Of a stretch of 64,000 bases of DNA, positions 36,801 through 47,425 are shown piece by piece; the first letter of the stretch is position 1, and the number at the start of each line of letters is the position of its first letter. The notes under the pieces were generated by a model. It did no database searches and was not told the origin of the DNA. It worked only from the letters and a program-made list of their open reading frames with translations. The stretch comes from Pogonophryne albipinna. Taxonomy: Eukaryota > Chordata > Actinopteri > Perciformes > Artedidraconidae. A program made the position numbers and the translations under genes. The DNA lies in assembly GCA_028583405.1 (NCBI GenBank), contig CM053253.1, positions 12,225,112 to 12,289,111 of the forward strand, written 5' to 3'.

Positions 36801-38820
36801 CACTCGTCATCTGTAAGATTCTGTCAAAACAGAAAAAACACACATTTTGAGATCTCCTTAAATGTGGTTCACAAGATGTTGTTTTTGCAGTGGTGTAAAG
36901 TAACTAAGTAGATTTAATCAAATACTTTACTTAAGTTCAAGGGACTTTGAGTATTTTAATTGTTTGCTACTTTTTACTCTTACCCCACTACAGTCCAGAA
37001 GTAAATCATGTACTTTTACTCCACTACATTTCCTTAGTACCTTTAGTTACTTTACAGATTTTGTTTAATAATGTGAAATATAATCATCACTTAAATAAGA
37101 CTTTAGTTACATCTGGAGTAAATTCAAAAACTATCCTGCATAATACAAAGTAATTAAAGGTCCCATGTCATGCTTTTCCGGTTATTACCCGTCCCCTTGT
37201 GTGTTATGAAGCTTTTTATGCATGTAAACGGTCTGCAGTCACAAACCCTCAAAGTACACCCTGTAGCGAGTAAAACTCTAACACAGAAAATACCTGTCTA
37301 TGCTGCCCCTGAACGCCTCGTTGGACATTTCTCTTTTTCCATTGTGTACTTCTTGGGTATAGTGGCGTATTTGGGTATAGTGACATATTTGGGTATAGTG
37401 ATGTAACGTAACGTCCGCGGAGCCGTTACGTTTGGACCAATCCGCGGACTTCCTCACACACACACACACTCGGCTGGACGTTGCGAGGCTCGCTGCTGCG
37501 AGGAGCGGGACAGTGTGAGCTGGCTCACTGGTGTGGGGTCGGCGAGACACCGCGGAACTCAGCCTGAGCACACACACAAACTCCCAGCCAGGCTGCGGGT
37601 GTGTGTGTTTCGGGCTGGGTTTCGCTGTGTCTCGCAGACGGCCACTGGGTTCACAGGGAGGGGGCAGGAGCTCCAACAAGCCGTTTAGGACAGATTGAAT
37701 ACACATACTATACTGAGATGCTGTATGAGAAACCAATGTGAGTTTGGAAAATTGCACAATATAAATCTATTTTAGTATACCTCAACAATGGAATTATAAT
37801 CAGTAGAAATGGCCATGACATGGAACCTTTAAAATTAGCTGCACCTTTAACAGCTTTTCACAACACTTTAATACATCAATAACATATCATTTATATTATT
37901 CTGAAATGGCCAATCTGCATAATTAGTACTTTAAGTATATTTCGATGCGAATACTTTTGTACTTTTATTTGAGTAACATTGCAGGACTCTTGTATACAGT
38001 GTTCCTTCCCTTTGGTACTTCTGCTTTTACTTAAGTGCAAGATCTGAGTATTTCTTCCCCCTGTATTTTTGGTTCAGATATTTTTGCTGTCACTTACTGG
38101 ATATCCTCTCCTGTAGTTCTGCATGTCCTTTGCTGCTCTCATGTTCCTGGGCGCGTGATGCCACTAAAAATAAAAGCGAAAGTGAAATTGACATGCATAC
38201 CGTTGCACTATGATATGCATTTGTATAATTCACATGTGATTCAACCTACGTTGCTTCATCATTACAAATAACACCACACGACATGTAAGGTTTCTAATGA
38301 CAGTATAACATTTATAACATTATTACGTACACTACAAGTTGACATATAAGGCCAAGCTAATCCATTTCCTATTTCCGCAGAAGGGCTTAACACTTATCTA
38401 ACATATAGTAACTGTGCATACAAATTACACACGATTCACAGTAACAACTATTAGCAGGATAACATATTTAAACCTAACACCAGCTACTTTTAACCCCTCT
38501 GAGTAAGCTACCGTCAGAGGCTAGCTAGGCTAGTTAGCATCCTGCAGCAGAGGCTATCATTAGCTTTCCAGCCGTGGTGATACTGGCAAACGGCTGGCCA
38601 GGTGCAGGCAATGAGTTACAAGTAAACATACTACACTGTAACATAGGATGTAGGTACACTTTGATTTTTGCTGAATAATATTTAAATCACGTACTAAATT
38701 CCAGGCGGATTTGTTTTTGTCTTGGCAGGACCGTCGGGTCTGGCTCTCTCCGGCCGGGTCGTCTCCATCACTCTCCGAGTCCCAGGTCGAGTCGTACTCG
38801 CAAACACAGTCGTCCTCCAT
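33851..38820 (-). CDS. ogfr: Opioid growth factor receptor (ogfr)
   Basis: Seven coding exons join in phase to 553 residues: 38820-38695, 38163-38098, 36820-36739, 36648-36570, 36051-35985, 35428-35280 and 34943-33851 (stop TGA). The N-terminus (MEDDCVCEYDSTWDSESDGD) is acidic. The conserved OGFr domain follows, with NLQFYLNKFPSSPDDVYIES, SYIQWLFPLREPGVNY, ESYELMLGFYGMRLVN and NNLRITRILKSLGELGFEHF as recognisable blocks. After a basic segment (CPRKIQKQFRKAEKR) the remaining ~260 residues are Ser/Glu/Asp/Lys-rich and disordered. Mammalian OGFR is a perinuclear/nuclear receptor for Met-enkephalin that restrains cell proliferation and is unrelated to GPCR opioid receptors. Mammalian tails have C-terminal tandem repeats; none is visible here. 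Exon 1 is split from exon 2 by 531 bp. The next intron (36821-38097) carries nested transposons. Its neighbour col9a3 is on the same strand, as in human. Confidence 0.95.
35028..35262. repeat. Dispersed repeat in the last ogfr intron
   Basis: The segment ends in TACAGCACTTTCGCTCGACC ... TTTATAAATGTGCTATATAAATAAAACTTGATT. That pattern is typical of the 3' tails of fish short dispersed repeats that read TATATAAATAAA...TTGATT. No coding sequence is present, and the left edge is approximate. Confidence 0.5.
36889..38060. repeat. Second copy of the TACTTAAG-type dispersed repeat, split by a TTAA element
   Basis: The left arm (36889-37157) begins AGTGGTGTAAAGTAACTAAG and aligns by eye with 7107 onward. 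The right arm (37829-38060) ends AAGTGCAAGATCTGAGTATT, matching the end of the first copy. The two arms are separated by a 671-bp insertion with its own inverted ends. It lies in the intron between ogfr exons 2 and 3 and stops about 40 bp from exon 2. Confidence 0.75.
37158..37828. mobile_element. TTAA-flanked (piggyBac-like) non-autonomous element in an ogfr intron
   Basis: The ends AGGTCCCATGTCATG and CATGACATGGAACCT are inverted repeats, flanked by TTAA on both sides (37154-37157 and 37829-37832). The 671-bp interior has a GC-rich CpG-containing block (37400-37640) with a short (CA)n run and no transposase. TTAA targeting fits the piggyBac superfamily. Confidence 0.82.
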
Positions 38821-41743
38821 GACTACAAAATTACCCTTCTGTGACTAGCTAAGGCTATGTAGACGTGTAGCCTGATTAAGCACTATATAAATACGGGGCA
38901 TGCATGAAGTCACACTCGCATTTTCAGGTTAGTCGAGGACGGTCAGCCCTAACCATCCGTCTCTCAGGTCGTCAGACAGCGGCGCCGACGGCGGCTGCAG
39001 TACTGATGCTGCCTTCAGGGGCCTCCCTATCTGAATAGGAATTATCGTTGCTCTCATAGCTTGACACACACAAAAACATAATTTGGAATTTGATTTATTT
39101 AGCCAAATATTTTATCCACAAAGTTCGCCTCCTTAAAATGTCCCCAGTATTTACTGGATTTCTTAATGTTTTGGCATACAAAGAAATCAAAGAAATGTTG
39201 CAAAAGTAAAAAAGCCCAACCATTTGACCAATTTCTACACACCTTCATTCCTGGTTGACCAATTGTGTTTAGTTTTTCATTTGAATTCTGTTTTTTGTTC
39301 ATAATGCCCTCAGTTTTAATTCATTTAATGGACACTGATGTCACATGTCATGAAAACAATGATATGAATAATAATTCCACTTCATTGTGATGTCATTTAA
39401 TGCAGTTGTGAATGTGCTTTCTAATAAATAGTTCAATTTCCGACGGACTTGAAGGCAGCACACGGTAATAAAAACAACAACCGTCTGATATGAGTCAGAC
39501 AGACTCTCTTTGAGGCTATTTAGCAAAACTATTCCACTTGACTGTTATATCACAAACAGTAATGATATACTAGAAGCATGGTTAACTCTTCAACTGACAA
39601 ACAATGATAGCACTATATCATTTCCCTGGGGATAAATAGTATCCAATCCATCAGTCAAGATTTGTGCATGTAGTCATACTTTTTGCATACGGATAGCCGT
39701 TGCAAAATATTTTGATTCAGATCAGCAGTTCAGTTAAAAAAATCAATAAAAAACCCTCCTCACAATACTTGGTGACCTGTCATCAACCTGATATATGTAT
39801 TGAATATGTATATATGACATATTTTCGACAGCTTAATTAATCCGTTTGCGTGTGAATAGTAAGATGATTTATCCTTTTTTAATTATTGGACTTTGTTTCA
39901 AGAGTGGTACTGTCTTTGAAAGTTAGAAAGAATGCATACAGAGTTGCCTAAGTATGAATATTGACAGAATAGAACAAATTAATAGAAATCTATTCATGCA
40001 CATTTCAAATGTACCTACATTTTAATATAGACAATAATATAAACGTATACATATAAAAAGGACTGATGTAGATTAAGCAGGTCAGTTTTACATCTTCATT
40101 TTTTGTCAAACAAACAAACAGTCCAGCAAGAATTCAGCCTCCTTTTATCTACGCCAGAAAGACTTTTAGTTTTGTAGATGTCTATTTGTGAATTTTGGGA
40201 AGAAGTGTTGGTATCTGACACACTAATCCTTCCTGAGTGTCTGTGTAATTCCTTGAGTATTCATGTGTCATCATTTGTATGCACCAGCAGCACAAAGGGG
40301 TGTGAGGATCATCATCATTCGACCATGGTTTCCATCCTCTGACAGTAATTGGACAGTAGCATTTATACAAGGCAGTATCTCGCCATCAAAAGGTATAAAT
40401 AGACTCGTGTATTATCACAGGGGGATTCAATTTTGAATGGCCGCTGGTGTGGGTTTCTATTTCTGGTGTTAGTTACTGTGGAAACCAGCGGGCTCTGCAG
40501 GCATCCAGTATTTGCTGTAGCTATTTAGTGTCTGCTTTATAAAATGAATTCCCTGTTCTCTTGTTCTCAGAGACTTTCATGCAGATGGAACGATTTGTAA
40601 ATATGTAAAGAGATTTTAAAATGATGTAATCCCAGTCTGGCTGCATTTGTATGAGATTGAAATAATGTAGTGACTTTTCCTCTCTACATCCCCCCTTGTA
40701 ACTGCGAGCGTCCTGCTTCCTGTTGCATGGGGCCTTATGGGTGGAGTCGAGGGTCATGTGGGGGAAATGGGTTACAGCAGCTATTTGTCAAATACAGTAC
40801 CTGTTTGTGTTTAAAGTCCTTCCCAAGTTCATAGAAACTACTAGCTGGTTTCAAACTGATTTATTAAACTGAGGCTCGGAATCTTTTCCTATAGGAAACA
40901 TCTGTACCGCTACCAAATCGATAGCAACCAAACACAAAGGCACTGAAGCATAACAAGCTGTAACACAGTTTAATTACCCATAATAACCATTTTAGTCAGA
41001 CAACTCACGTGTTTCTTTAACATGTTTATTAGAAGCAGCATATAGTTGAGTTTGGCGTCTAGTCTCGGGCCTCATCACTCCATAGATATACATAGCACGA
41101 TGAGTGATGATTAAATAACTACCCCCCGAGTCTACAGGTGGAAGCTGGGATGGTGGTGGGACAGGCAAGCAGCAGCGATGTAGAGGTAGCTGCAGCAATA
41201 GCAGCAGCAAGCAATGCATGGAGAGAGATCTGGCAGGTTAAATAGAGCGGCGTATTAATAAGAAGACTCTGTTTGGTTGGTTGTAGAGTGGCAAGGGGCG
41301 TTATGTATGAATCATAGGTATGAATGCAGTGCTCGAGTTGACTGCCTGAACTAGCTCGCAGGCTTCGCCCCATTTTAGGTAGCCAAACCGTATAATAAAA
41401 TGAATCGCCATTTCTATGTGAATGTAAGATATACTTTGTTTAATTTGTATTTGCACAGAATAGAGAAATGTTTTAGTAGTTGTATATACATTAGTGGAAA
41501 GTAGATGCTAACCTAGAAAGTAACAACGTCAGTTCACTCAAACACTGCTCAGTTCAAGTGAAGATATCAACATTTGTTTTTTCTCTTTTGTAGATGCTTG
41601 ATGAGACACTCAACCTTTATATCAAGTTTGCATTTTTACTATTTGAAGACAGCTTTCCAGAAGCTTTAAGTACTATTTTAAAGGTACATTTAGTTCCCTT
41701 TAATTACATTTGAATTGAAGTTTCTTTGCCGATTCTAATTATT
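38821..41743. other. ogfr upstream/intergenic region
   Basis: A short GC-rich patch (about 38930-39020, with GGCGCCGACGGCGGCTGC) lies about 110-200 bp upstream of the ogfr ATG and may belong to its promoter or 5'UTR. The rest, to 41743, is AT-rich with no convincing gene, RNA gene or transposon end. Short ORFs here have no recognisable domains. Confidence 0.45.
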
Positions 41744-41751
41744 AACACAAC

Positions 41752-42755
41752 CAGGCCCGGTTCTACGGGGGTGCATAAGGGTGCATTGCACCCTCAGTTG
41801 AGTCGCTATGCACCCTCATTTGAAAAATGTAAAGTGAAATATTTTTTTTATTAAAAGTGAAACATTTTTTTTTAATTAAAAGTGAAAAATATTACATATA
41901 TAATAGTAATAATAAGAAGAATAATAGTAATAATAATAATAATAATAAGAAGAATATAGTTGAAATAAAATAAATTGTAATTGTGGTTAAAGAACATTGT
42001 CTGCTGCATTTATTTGGTCAATTTAAACGGTAAGTCAGGTGCGCGTGATCTGTGCCGCTTCGCGTTCGTCATCTGCAAGGTGCTTACACAGCAGTCAATT
42101 ATGGACATCAGAAAATGGTTAAAACAACCAGCCCTTATCGACAGCAGTAACACTGCATATACTGCAGGTAATAACAGTTCAGATCATGGGGAAATTACGT
42201 TACCTGCGGCCACTGACGTGGACACTAACGCCCGACTCACTGGCTTTGCCGGCCTCGTCCACGGAGGCGGAGCAGCCGGCAAAACAGAGCCTGCCCAGGT
42301 ATATTTAAAAAAGTACCCAACTCGCCTGTACAGTGGGGTAAGGCACTCATTTTGCAGCTCATGGTTTCAAAACAGAGATTGGCTGGAATATTCCTGTAAA
42401 AAAGATGCCATCTTCTGCTATGCATGTAGACATTTCGGTCTGAAAAGGGGAGTGATTTGTAAAATATCCTTAAAGAAATAGTAAATCTGCTTACAGTTCT
42501 GTTTCATATGGGTGTTGAGAGATGTATCCATAGATCTCTTCATTTTGCTCTCAAAGTGCACCATATTGATGCTTTTAACTTCAATATTTAAAAAAAAATC
42601 TTCCCGGGGGAGCAAGCCCCCGGACCCCCCTAGAGGAGGTGAGGACCCCCAGAGGGTGTTAGGTCCACTCCCCACTTGTAAAAATAGCACTTTACCACTG
42701 CACCCTCTCTAATCTCAGATGCACCCTGAGTCATTTTGTTCTGGAACCGGGCCTG
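41752..42755 (+). mobile_element. hAT element with a truncated TTF-type transposase ORF
   Basis: The ends CAGGCCCGGTTC and GAACCGGGCCTG are perfect 12-bp inverted repeats. The 8-bp duplication AACACAAC is perfect at 41744-41751 and 42756-42763. Inside the termini, repeated GCACCCTC words occur near both ends. The length is 1004 bp; the coding remnant covers only the N-terminal zinc-finger part of a transposase. Confidence 0.93.
42101..42481 (+). pseudogene. N-terminal TTF-type zinc finger fragment of a hAT transposase
   Basis: Starting at the internal Met (MDIRKWLKQP), the frame reads a low-complexity linker and then HSFCSSWFQNRDWLEYSCKK followed by DAIFCYACRHFG. The spacing W-F...W-L-x-Y-S...D-A-x-F-C-x-x-C matches the TTF-type finger of hAT/ZMYM-like transposases. 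The frame ends soon after at 42481 with no DDE domain. The frame is also open upstream to 41981, but that part looks like non-coding leader. Confidence 0.8.
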
Positions 42756-42845
42756 AACACAACTAATAATAATAATTCACCAACAAAATTATAGGATACG
42801 ATACGTTTTTACTTTTGGTAAATAAATGATGTTTTTGATGCTTAA

Positions 42846-43959
42846 AGGTGGGGTAGGTAATTTTGGAGAAACCAGCTCGAGTGCGCTAGAATTTGAAAAT
42901 ACACAACCGGAAAAAATCTGCCACTTCCTTATGCTGCGTTCAGACCGGACGCGATGCGATGTTTGGGGGCGGCGCGATTACATGTAAAGTCAATGCAGAG
43001 ACGCGATCAGACGCGAATTCGCTCCGATGGAGCGCATGAAGCGGTGGACGCGGCGCGAATCACGCGATTGAGGCGATTGAAGGGGGCCGCGTCAAACGCG
43101 AGAGTTCAATTTGTTCAACTCGGGCGTCAAATTCACATGACGCGTTCTCGCGGAAGCCAATCAGCGGTGAGGATCTCAGACTGCCGTCACTGACGTTCAA
43201 CCAGAAAACATCAGCCATTAGCTGTTAGCAGTTAGCACACAGAGATCACAGCTCCTCATATCTGTTCAGAAACTTTACAAAAGTTAAACAAGTACAAACC
43301 ACAGACTGTCTGTGTCATGGCGAATACAGTCGCTGGTTTATTTATGTCTGTAGGCCGTTGTTATGAGTGTGGAGTGAGCATATACAACGTTAGCTTAGCC
43401 TGGTCGACCCAATCTCCATTCAGAAAACAAGCATTTTAAAAGGTTTTTCGCCTGCCGTCTTGTCTGCAGACTTGTCAAAGCATTAATTCATGGTTTTTAC
43501 TAACCGGTATCAGTATGTTGTTACGTCGGCATCATTTAGAAACGTGTATTACAATTTAATCAAGGTAAAATATGTTCATTTTGTTGTAGTTGTAGCTCCT
43601 GAGCCAGCGCGTCTTGTTTGAATGATGCGAGTAAACACAGCTGGCAGCCGCGGTGAAACTCGAGCGACTAGAGCGATGCGATAGGAGCGTTTAGAGCGAA
43701 GCGAATATTCGCATCGCGTCCGGTGTGAACGTAGCATTACAGAGCCCCTCCTCCAACACACACAAACGCGCACATGACCAATGAGGGCACGATAAGTCTG
43801 TGCACAGATGGAAGGCTGACAGGCAGGTAAAATGATTGGTCGTGCTTTTTACAGTACTACGGCTTCCACAGATGACATTTTGCTATCGGGATGTTAAGAG
43901 CATTCCATGGAATATAACTAAAAGTGTATCTCGAGCCGGTTTCTCAAACTTAACTACCT
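42846..43959 (-). mobile_element. TTAA-flanked MITE copy A (host of a PIF-like element)
   Basis: The ends AGGTGGGGTAGGTAATTTTG...CAGCTCGAG and CTCGAGCCGGTTTCTCAAAC...ACT ACCT are inverted repeats flanked by TTAA (42842-42845 and 43960-43963). It is related to copy B at 44742-45890 but lies in the opposite orientation. Without the nested element only about 300 bp remain, so it is an internally deleted relative of copy B. Confidence 0.82.
42932..43736. mobile_element. PIF/Harbinger-like non-autonomous element nested in copy A
   Basis: The long inverted ends TGCTGCGTTCAGACCGGACG... and ...CGTCCGGTGTGAACGTAGCA match over about 27 of 29 bp. The 3-bp duplication TTA lies at 42929-42931 and 43737-43739. 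Length is 805 bp. The sub-terminal regions are rich in GCGATGCGA/CGCGATT words, and there is no transposase. A 3-bp TWA target is typical of PIF/Harbinger elements. Confidence 0.82.
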
Positions 43960-45070
43960 TTAAAAGTATGTAGCCTACTTATAAGTGTACTTTTGAAGGC
44001 ATGAGTTTTTAAAGTGGGCAATAGCAAGTTAGATCTTCTGTTTAAAACAACAATGTAATCATTTATATCAAGTTTTTAACATATGTGTCCTAAATCCTAA
44101 ACTCCTTTAGTCACAGGAAACCAGCGGATCACTATCCTTAAAGTCTTTGTAGGGTGAGTTGCCCTAATGTGGGACACGCCCTAATGTGAGACACCTAAGC
44201 CCAAATGGGTGTAGGTCTTCCGCAAACAAATGAGAGTCAATGAAACTATGGGTAAACACCATAGACTGTATATATAAATAAACACCTATGGTAAACACAA
44301 GCTGTGATGTCATGCGATCAAAATCACATGACTTCTCAAATGTCCAATCACAGATCAGGGTGGGAAAACATTCAAACAGGAAGTACCCTGTGTGAAGACC
44401 ACCCAAAAGGTCAGTGACGTAGTGTTTTGACAAATGTAATGTTAAGGTTTTAAATTTCGTTTAAATAAAACAATCTTGGAAGTTTTTATCAGGATGTGTT
44501 TATGATATGTTTGTTCATCAGAACATAATATAATATGGTGTAAATATACTCTATATTTTTTATTTCAATCAAATGTTCCATCGTCCCATGGAAACATGTT
44601 TCGCAAAGTGGGACAGTATGATTTGCCTAATGTGGGACAGTTCTTCAGTTAGGCAAACATGTGTGGAGGGGCATGGATTGTGCAAGAGCAATGGTTATTT
44701 ACAGGGTTTTAGTCTTCTAATGCATTATTTTAGATATTTAAAGGGGGGGTAGGTAAGTTTGAGAAACCGGCTCGAGATACACTTTTTGTTATATTCCATG
44801 GAATGCTCTTAACATCCCGATAGCAATGCATATCTTAAGTGCTTTGACAAAAAATCCATAAAAAAATGTCATCTGTGGAAGCCGTAATACTGTAAAAAGT
44901 ACGACCAATCCGTTTAGCCGGCTAAACGGATTGGATTGCCGTCCTGTCTGTCAGCCTACCATCTCGTGCACGCACAAATGTATCTCGTGCCCTCATTGGG
45001 CGTGCCGTCATTGGGCGTGCATTGCAGCAGTACTTCAATGACTCGCCAGCAACAGGCGGCCACTTTCACC

Positions 45071-45715
45071 ATGGCAGAGTTAGGTTCAACATCGTCTACT
45101 GGTGGCAAAAGAAATAATGTAACGGAGCAAATTAGGAACAAAAACAAAGTGGAAACTAGGAGAATTCAAACCAGAGTCAATATCGGAGTTGCTTTTCAAC
45201 GATGGCGACAACTGATGCAACACACCTATGGGGGTTATTCCCTATCTTTATTCAAGAGCGTGGTATTTAAATTTGAGAGCATACTTTATGTATTTATTTC
45301 CCTCAAACCCTGTCCTCGCACTCAAATAGTGCCTGCTTGCACTTAGATTTGCTCTGCTTCTGCTCAAACTGTACGCTTGCACTCAGATATATTGCTGTTT
45401 ACGGATTTTTTCTGCTCTCAGATTTATTCTCTGCGCGCTCGAAACTTTTGTGCAACAATCCTGTCAAAATCCCTCAACCAATAGGAGGCCAGGTGTCCTT
45501 GCGGGTGCGTTCGTTTTACTTATTACAGCGTCCCGTATGGGCGGTTACTCTTTGGTTTGTCTTTGGTGCGATGACAGGGTTTGAGTGAAGGAAATCAATA
45601 AAGTATGCTCTCAAATTTAAATACCACGCTCTTGAATAAAGATAGGGAATAACCCCCATACACACCGAGTTGAAATCTGACGCCGTGGTCGCTCTTTTTC
45701 TCTTGGACAGGTTTT
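45071..45715 (+). pseudogene. Small ORF carried by MITE copy B, split by an insertion
   Basis: The first part (45071-45226, 52 codons) begins MAELGSTSSTGGKRNNV and contains the basic stretch RTRVNIGVAFQRWRQL-like (here QTRVNIGVAFQRWRQL). After the insert the same frame resumes at 45667 with ELKSDAVVALFLLDR. Similar short peptides recur within fish repeats, so this is probably a captured host exon or a relic of an element-borne gene. I do not know a function. Confidence 0.6.
45227..45660. mobile_element. 434-bp foldback element with ~85-bp inverted ends
   Basis: The left end TATGGGGGTTATTCCCTATC and the right end GATAGGGAATAACCCCCATA continue as inverted repeats for about 85 bp with only a few mismatches near the inner edge. 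A 6-bp duplication CACACC flanks it (45221-45226, 45661-45666). The central part has no meaningful ORF. Superfamily not assigned. Confidence 0.85.
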
Positions 45716-46109
45716 GTATGGTTTACAATTCCCCTGAACTATATAGCCAACCTAAGTCATGTGCGCGTTCATGTGTGTTGGAGGAGGTGCTCTGTAAGGA
45801 AGTCTGAAGGAAGGGGCGGATTCTTTTCGGCTGTGTACTTTCAAATTTTAGTGCACTCGAGCCGGTTTCTGAAACTTACCTACCCCCCCTTTAAGGTGAT
45901 GGGCAAATTATATTAAATAATTGGGGGTCTGTTAAAATGGTATGACAAAGTCAGGGAGAATGTTAGGGATAAATGTCTGAGTTTAGAAGATGGCAATGAA
46001 TTTAAGCCCAAATATTCATAGTAATTTAACAAATCCTTCCAGCACACGTTTTATTCTATGCATATTAATAATGAATTGAATGCATTTTAGATCACATTGG
46101 CAAAGGAGA

Positions 46110-47378
46110 GAAATAAGACAGGGAGAGAATCGCAGACACAGAAAAAGTCAAAGCAGGCAAAGAATAATGGAGGAAAGGCAGGTCAGGGAAGGAAACTGAA
46201 TCAGTGGACGCAGGACAGGATGAGGGCAGCCAGAAGAGTATTGACAGATCATTGAGGATGGTGGGGTTCCTCAGCTGAGGCTGTTGGCCAGGGCCTGGAC
46301 CGTTCCTAAATCCACTCTCCAGCGCAGGGTAAAGGTCACTTTCATCATACGATTGGAAGAAAGCCATTCATTCATGAGAAGGATGAAGCAGAACTGGAGG
46401 AGATGATTGCAACCCTGGAAAAACGTGGATTCCCCCTGAGGTTGGACGACAACAGAGGAATGGCCTTTTCAGTTTGCCGAAAAAAAAGGAATAAAAGGCT
46501 TCAGTCAAATCACAAAAAAGGCTGGCTATAAATGGTTTCAGGGGTTTCTGAGGTGAAACCCCAAACTGAGCATGCGCAAACCAGGGGCGCTCTCAGCGGC
46601 AAGAGCAGCAGGGTTCAACCCCACTGTTGTGAAGAAGTGGTTTGAAAAGTATAAGGACACGATTGAGACCCTGGGGTTGAAAAATGTCCCAGGCCACATC
46701 TGGAATTGTGACGAAACAGGGCTCCAGGATCACTTCCTGTCCACCAGGGTGGTTGCAGAAGTTGGGGCACCCTGTTTTGAGGTCACTGGTGGAGAGAAAG
46801 GTCAAACCACCACCTGTCTGGCCTGCATCAATGCTGCTGGTGGGTATGGACCCACAATGATTATTTTCAAAGGCAAGCGGATGAAGGCAGAATGGCTCTT
46901 CGGGGCTCCGAAGAATACCTTCGTAAATATGTCCGATAATGGCTGGATGAATAGTGTCTTGTTCACAGAATGGGGGAATAGGTTTCTGCAAAGCCTTCCA
47001 AAAAATTATCCACGACCCCATCTGCTCCTTGTTGATGGTCACACCTCGATGTGTACAACATCGACTTTTTGAATATGATGAGAGAGAACAACGTCAGCCT
47101 ACCCCCTTCTATCTGCAGCCAGGAGACAGAGAGTGGAGGGAAACGGCTTGACAGGGCATTGTTCATGCCTCTGTTTTCAAAGGCCTGGATGAAAGCTGCT
47201 ACACCACTGAATGGCCAGGCTGGCTTTCGAGGGTCAGGGATATACCCATTCAACCCTGCCAAGATCAATGAGAATCTGTTCATGCCATCTCAAACATCTG
47301 AGAGATGCTTTCAAGAGACTCCAGTGGCCCCAGATGAGATGCTCTTTCCTGCACCAGCAACCCCGTGTCATCCTCCAC

Positions 47379-47425
<47 letters not shown>

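Larger units (their letters stand above)
44742..45890 (+). mobile_element. TTAA-flanked MITE copy B, inside the pogo-like element
   Basis: The ends AGGGGGGGTAGGTAAGTTTG...CGGCTCGAG and CTCGAGCCGGTTTCTGAAAC...CCCCCCCT are inverted repeats of about 35 bp, flanked by TTAA (44738-44741, 45891-45894). It carries a small ORF that is interrupted by a 434-bp foldback element. Removing that insert leaves about 710 bp. Confidence 0.87.
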
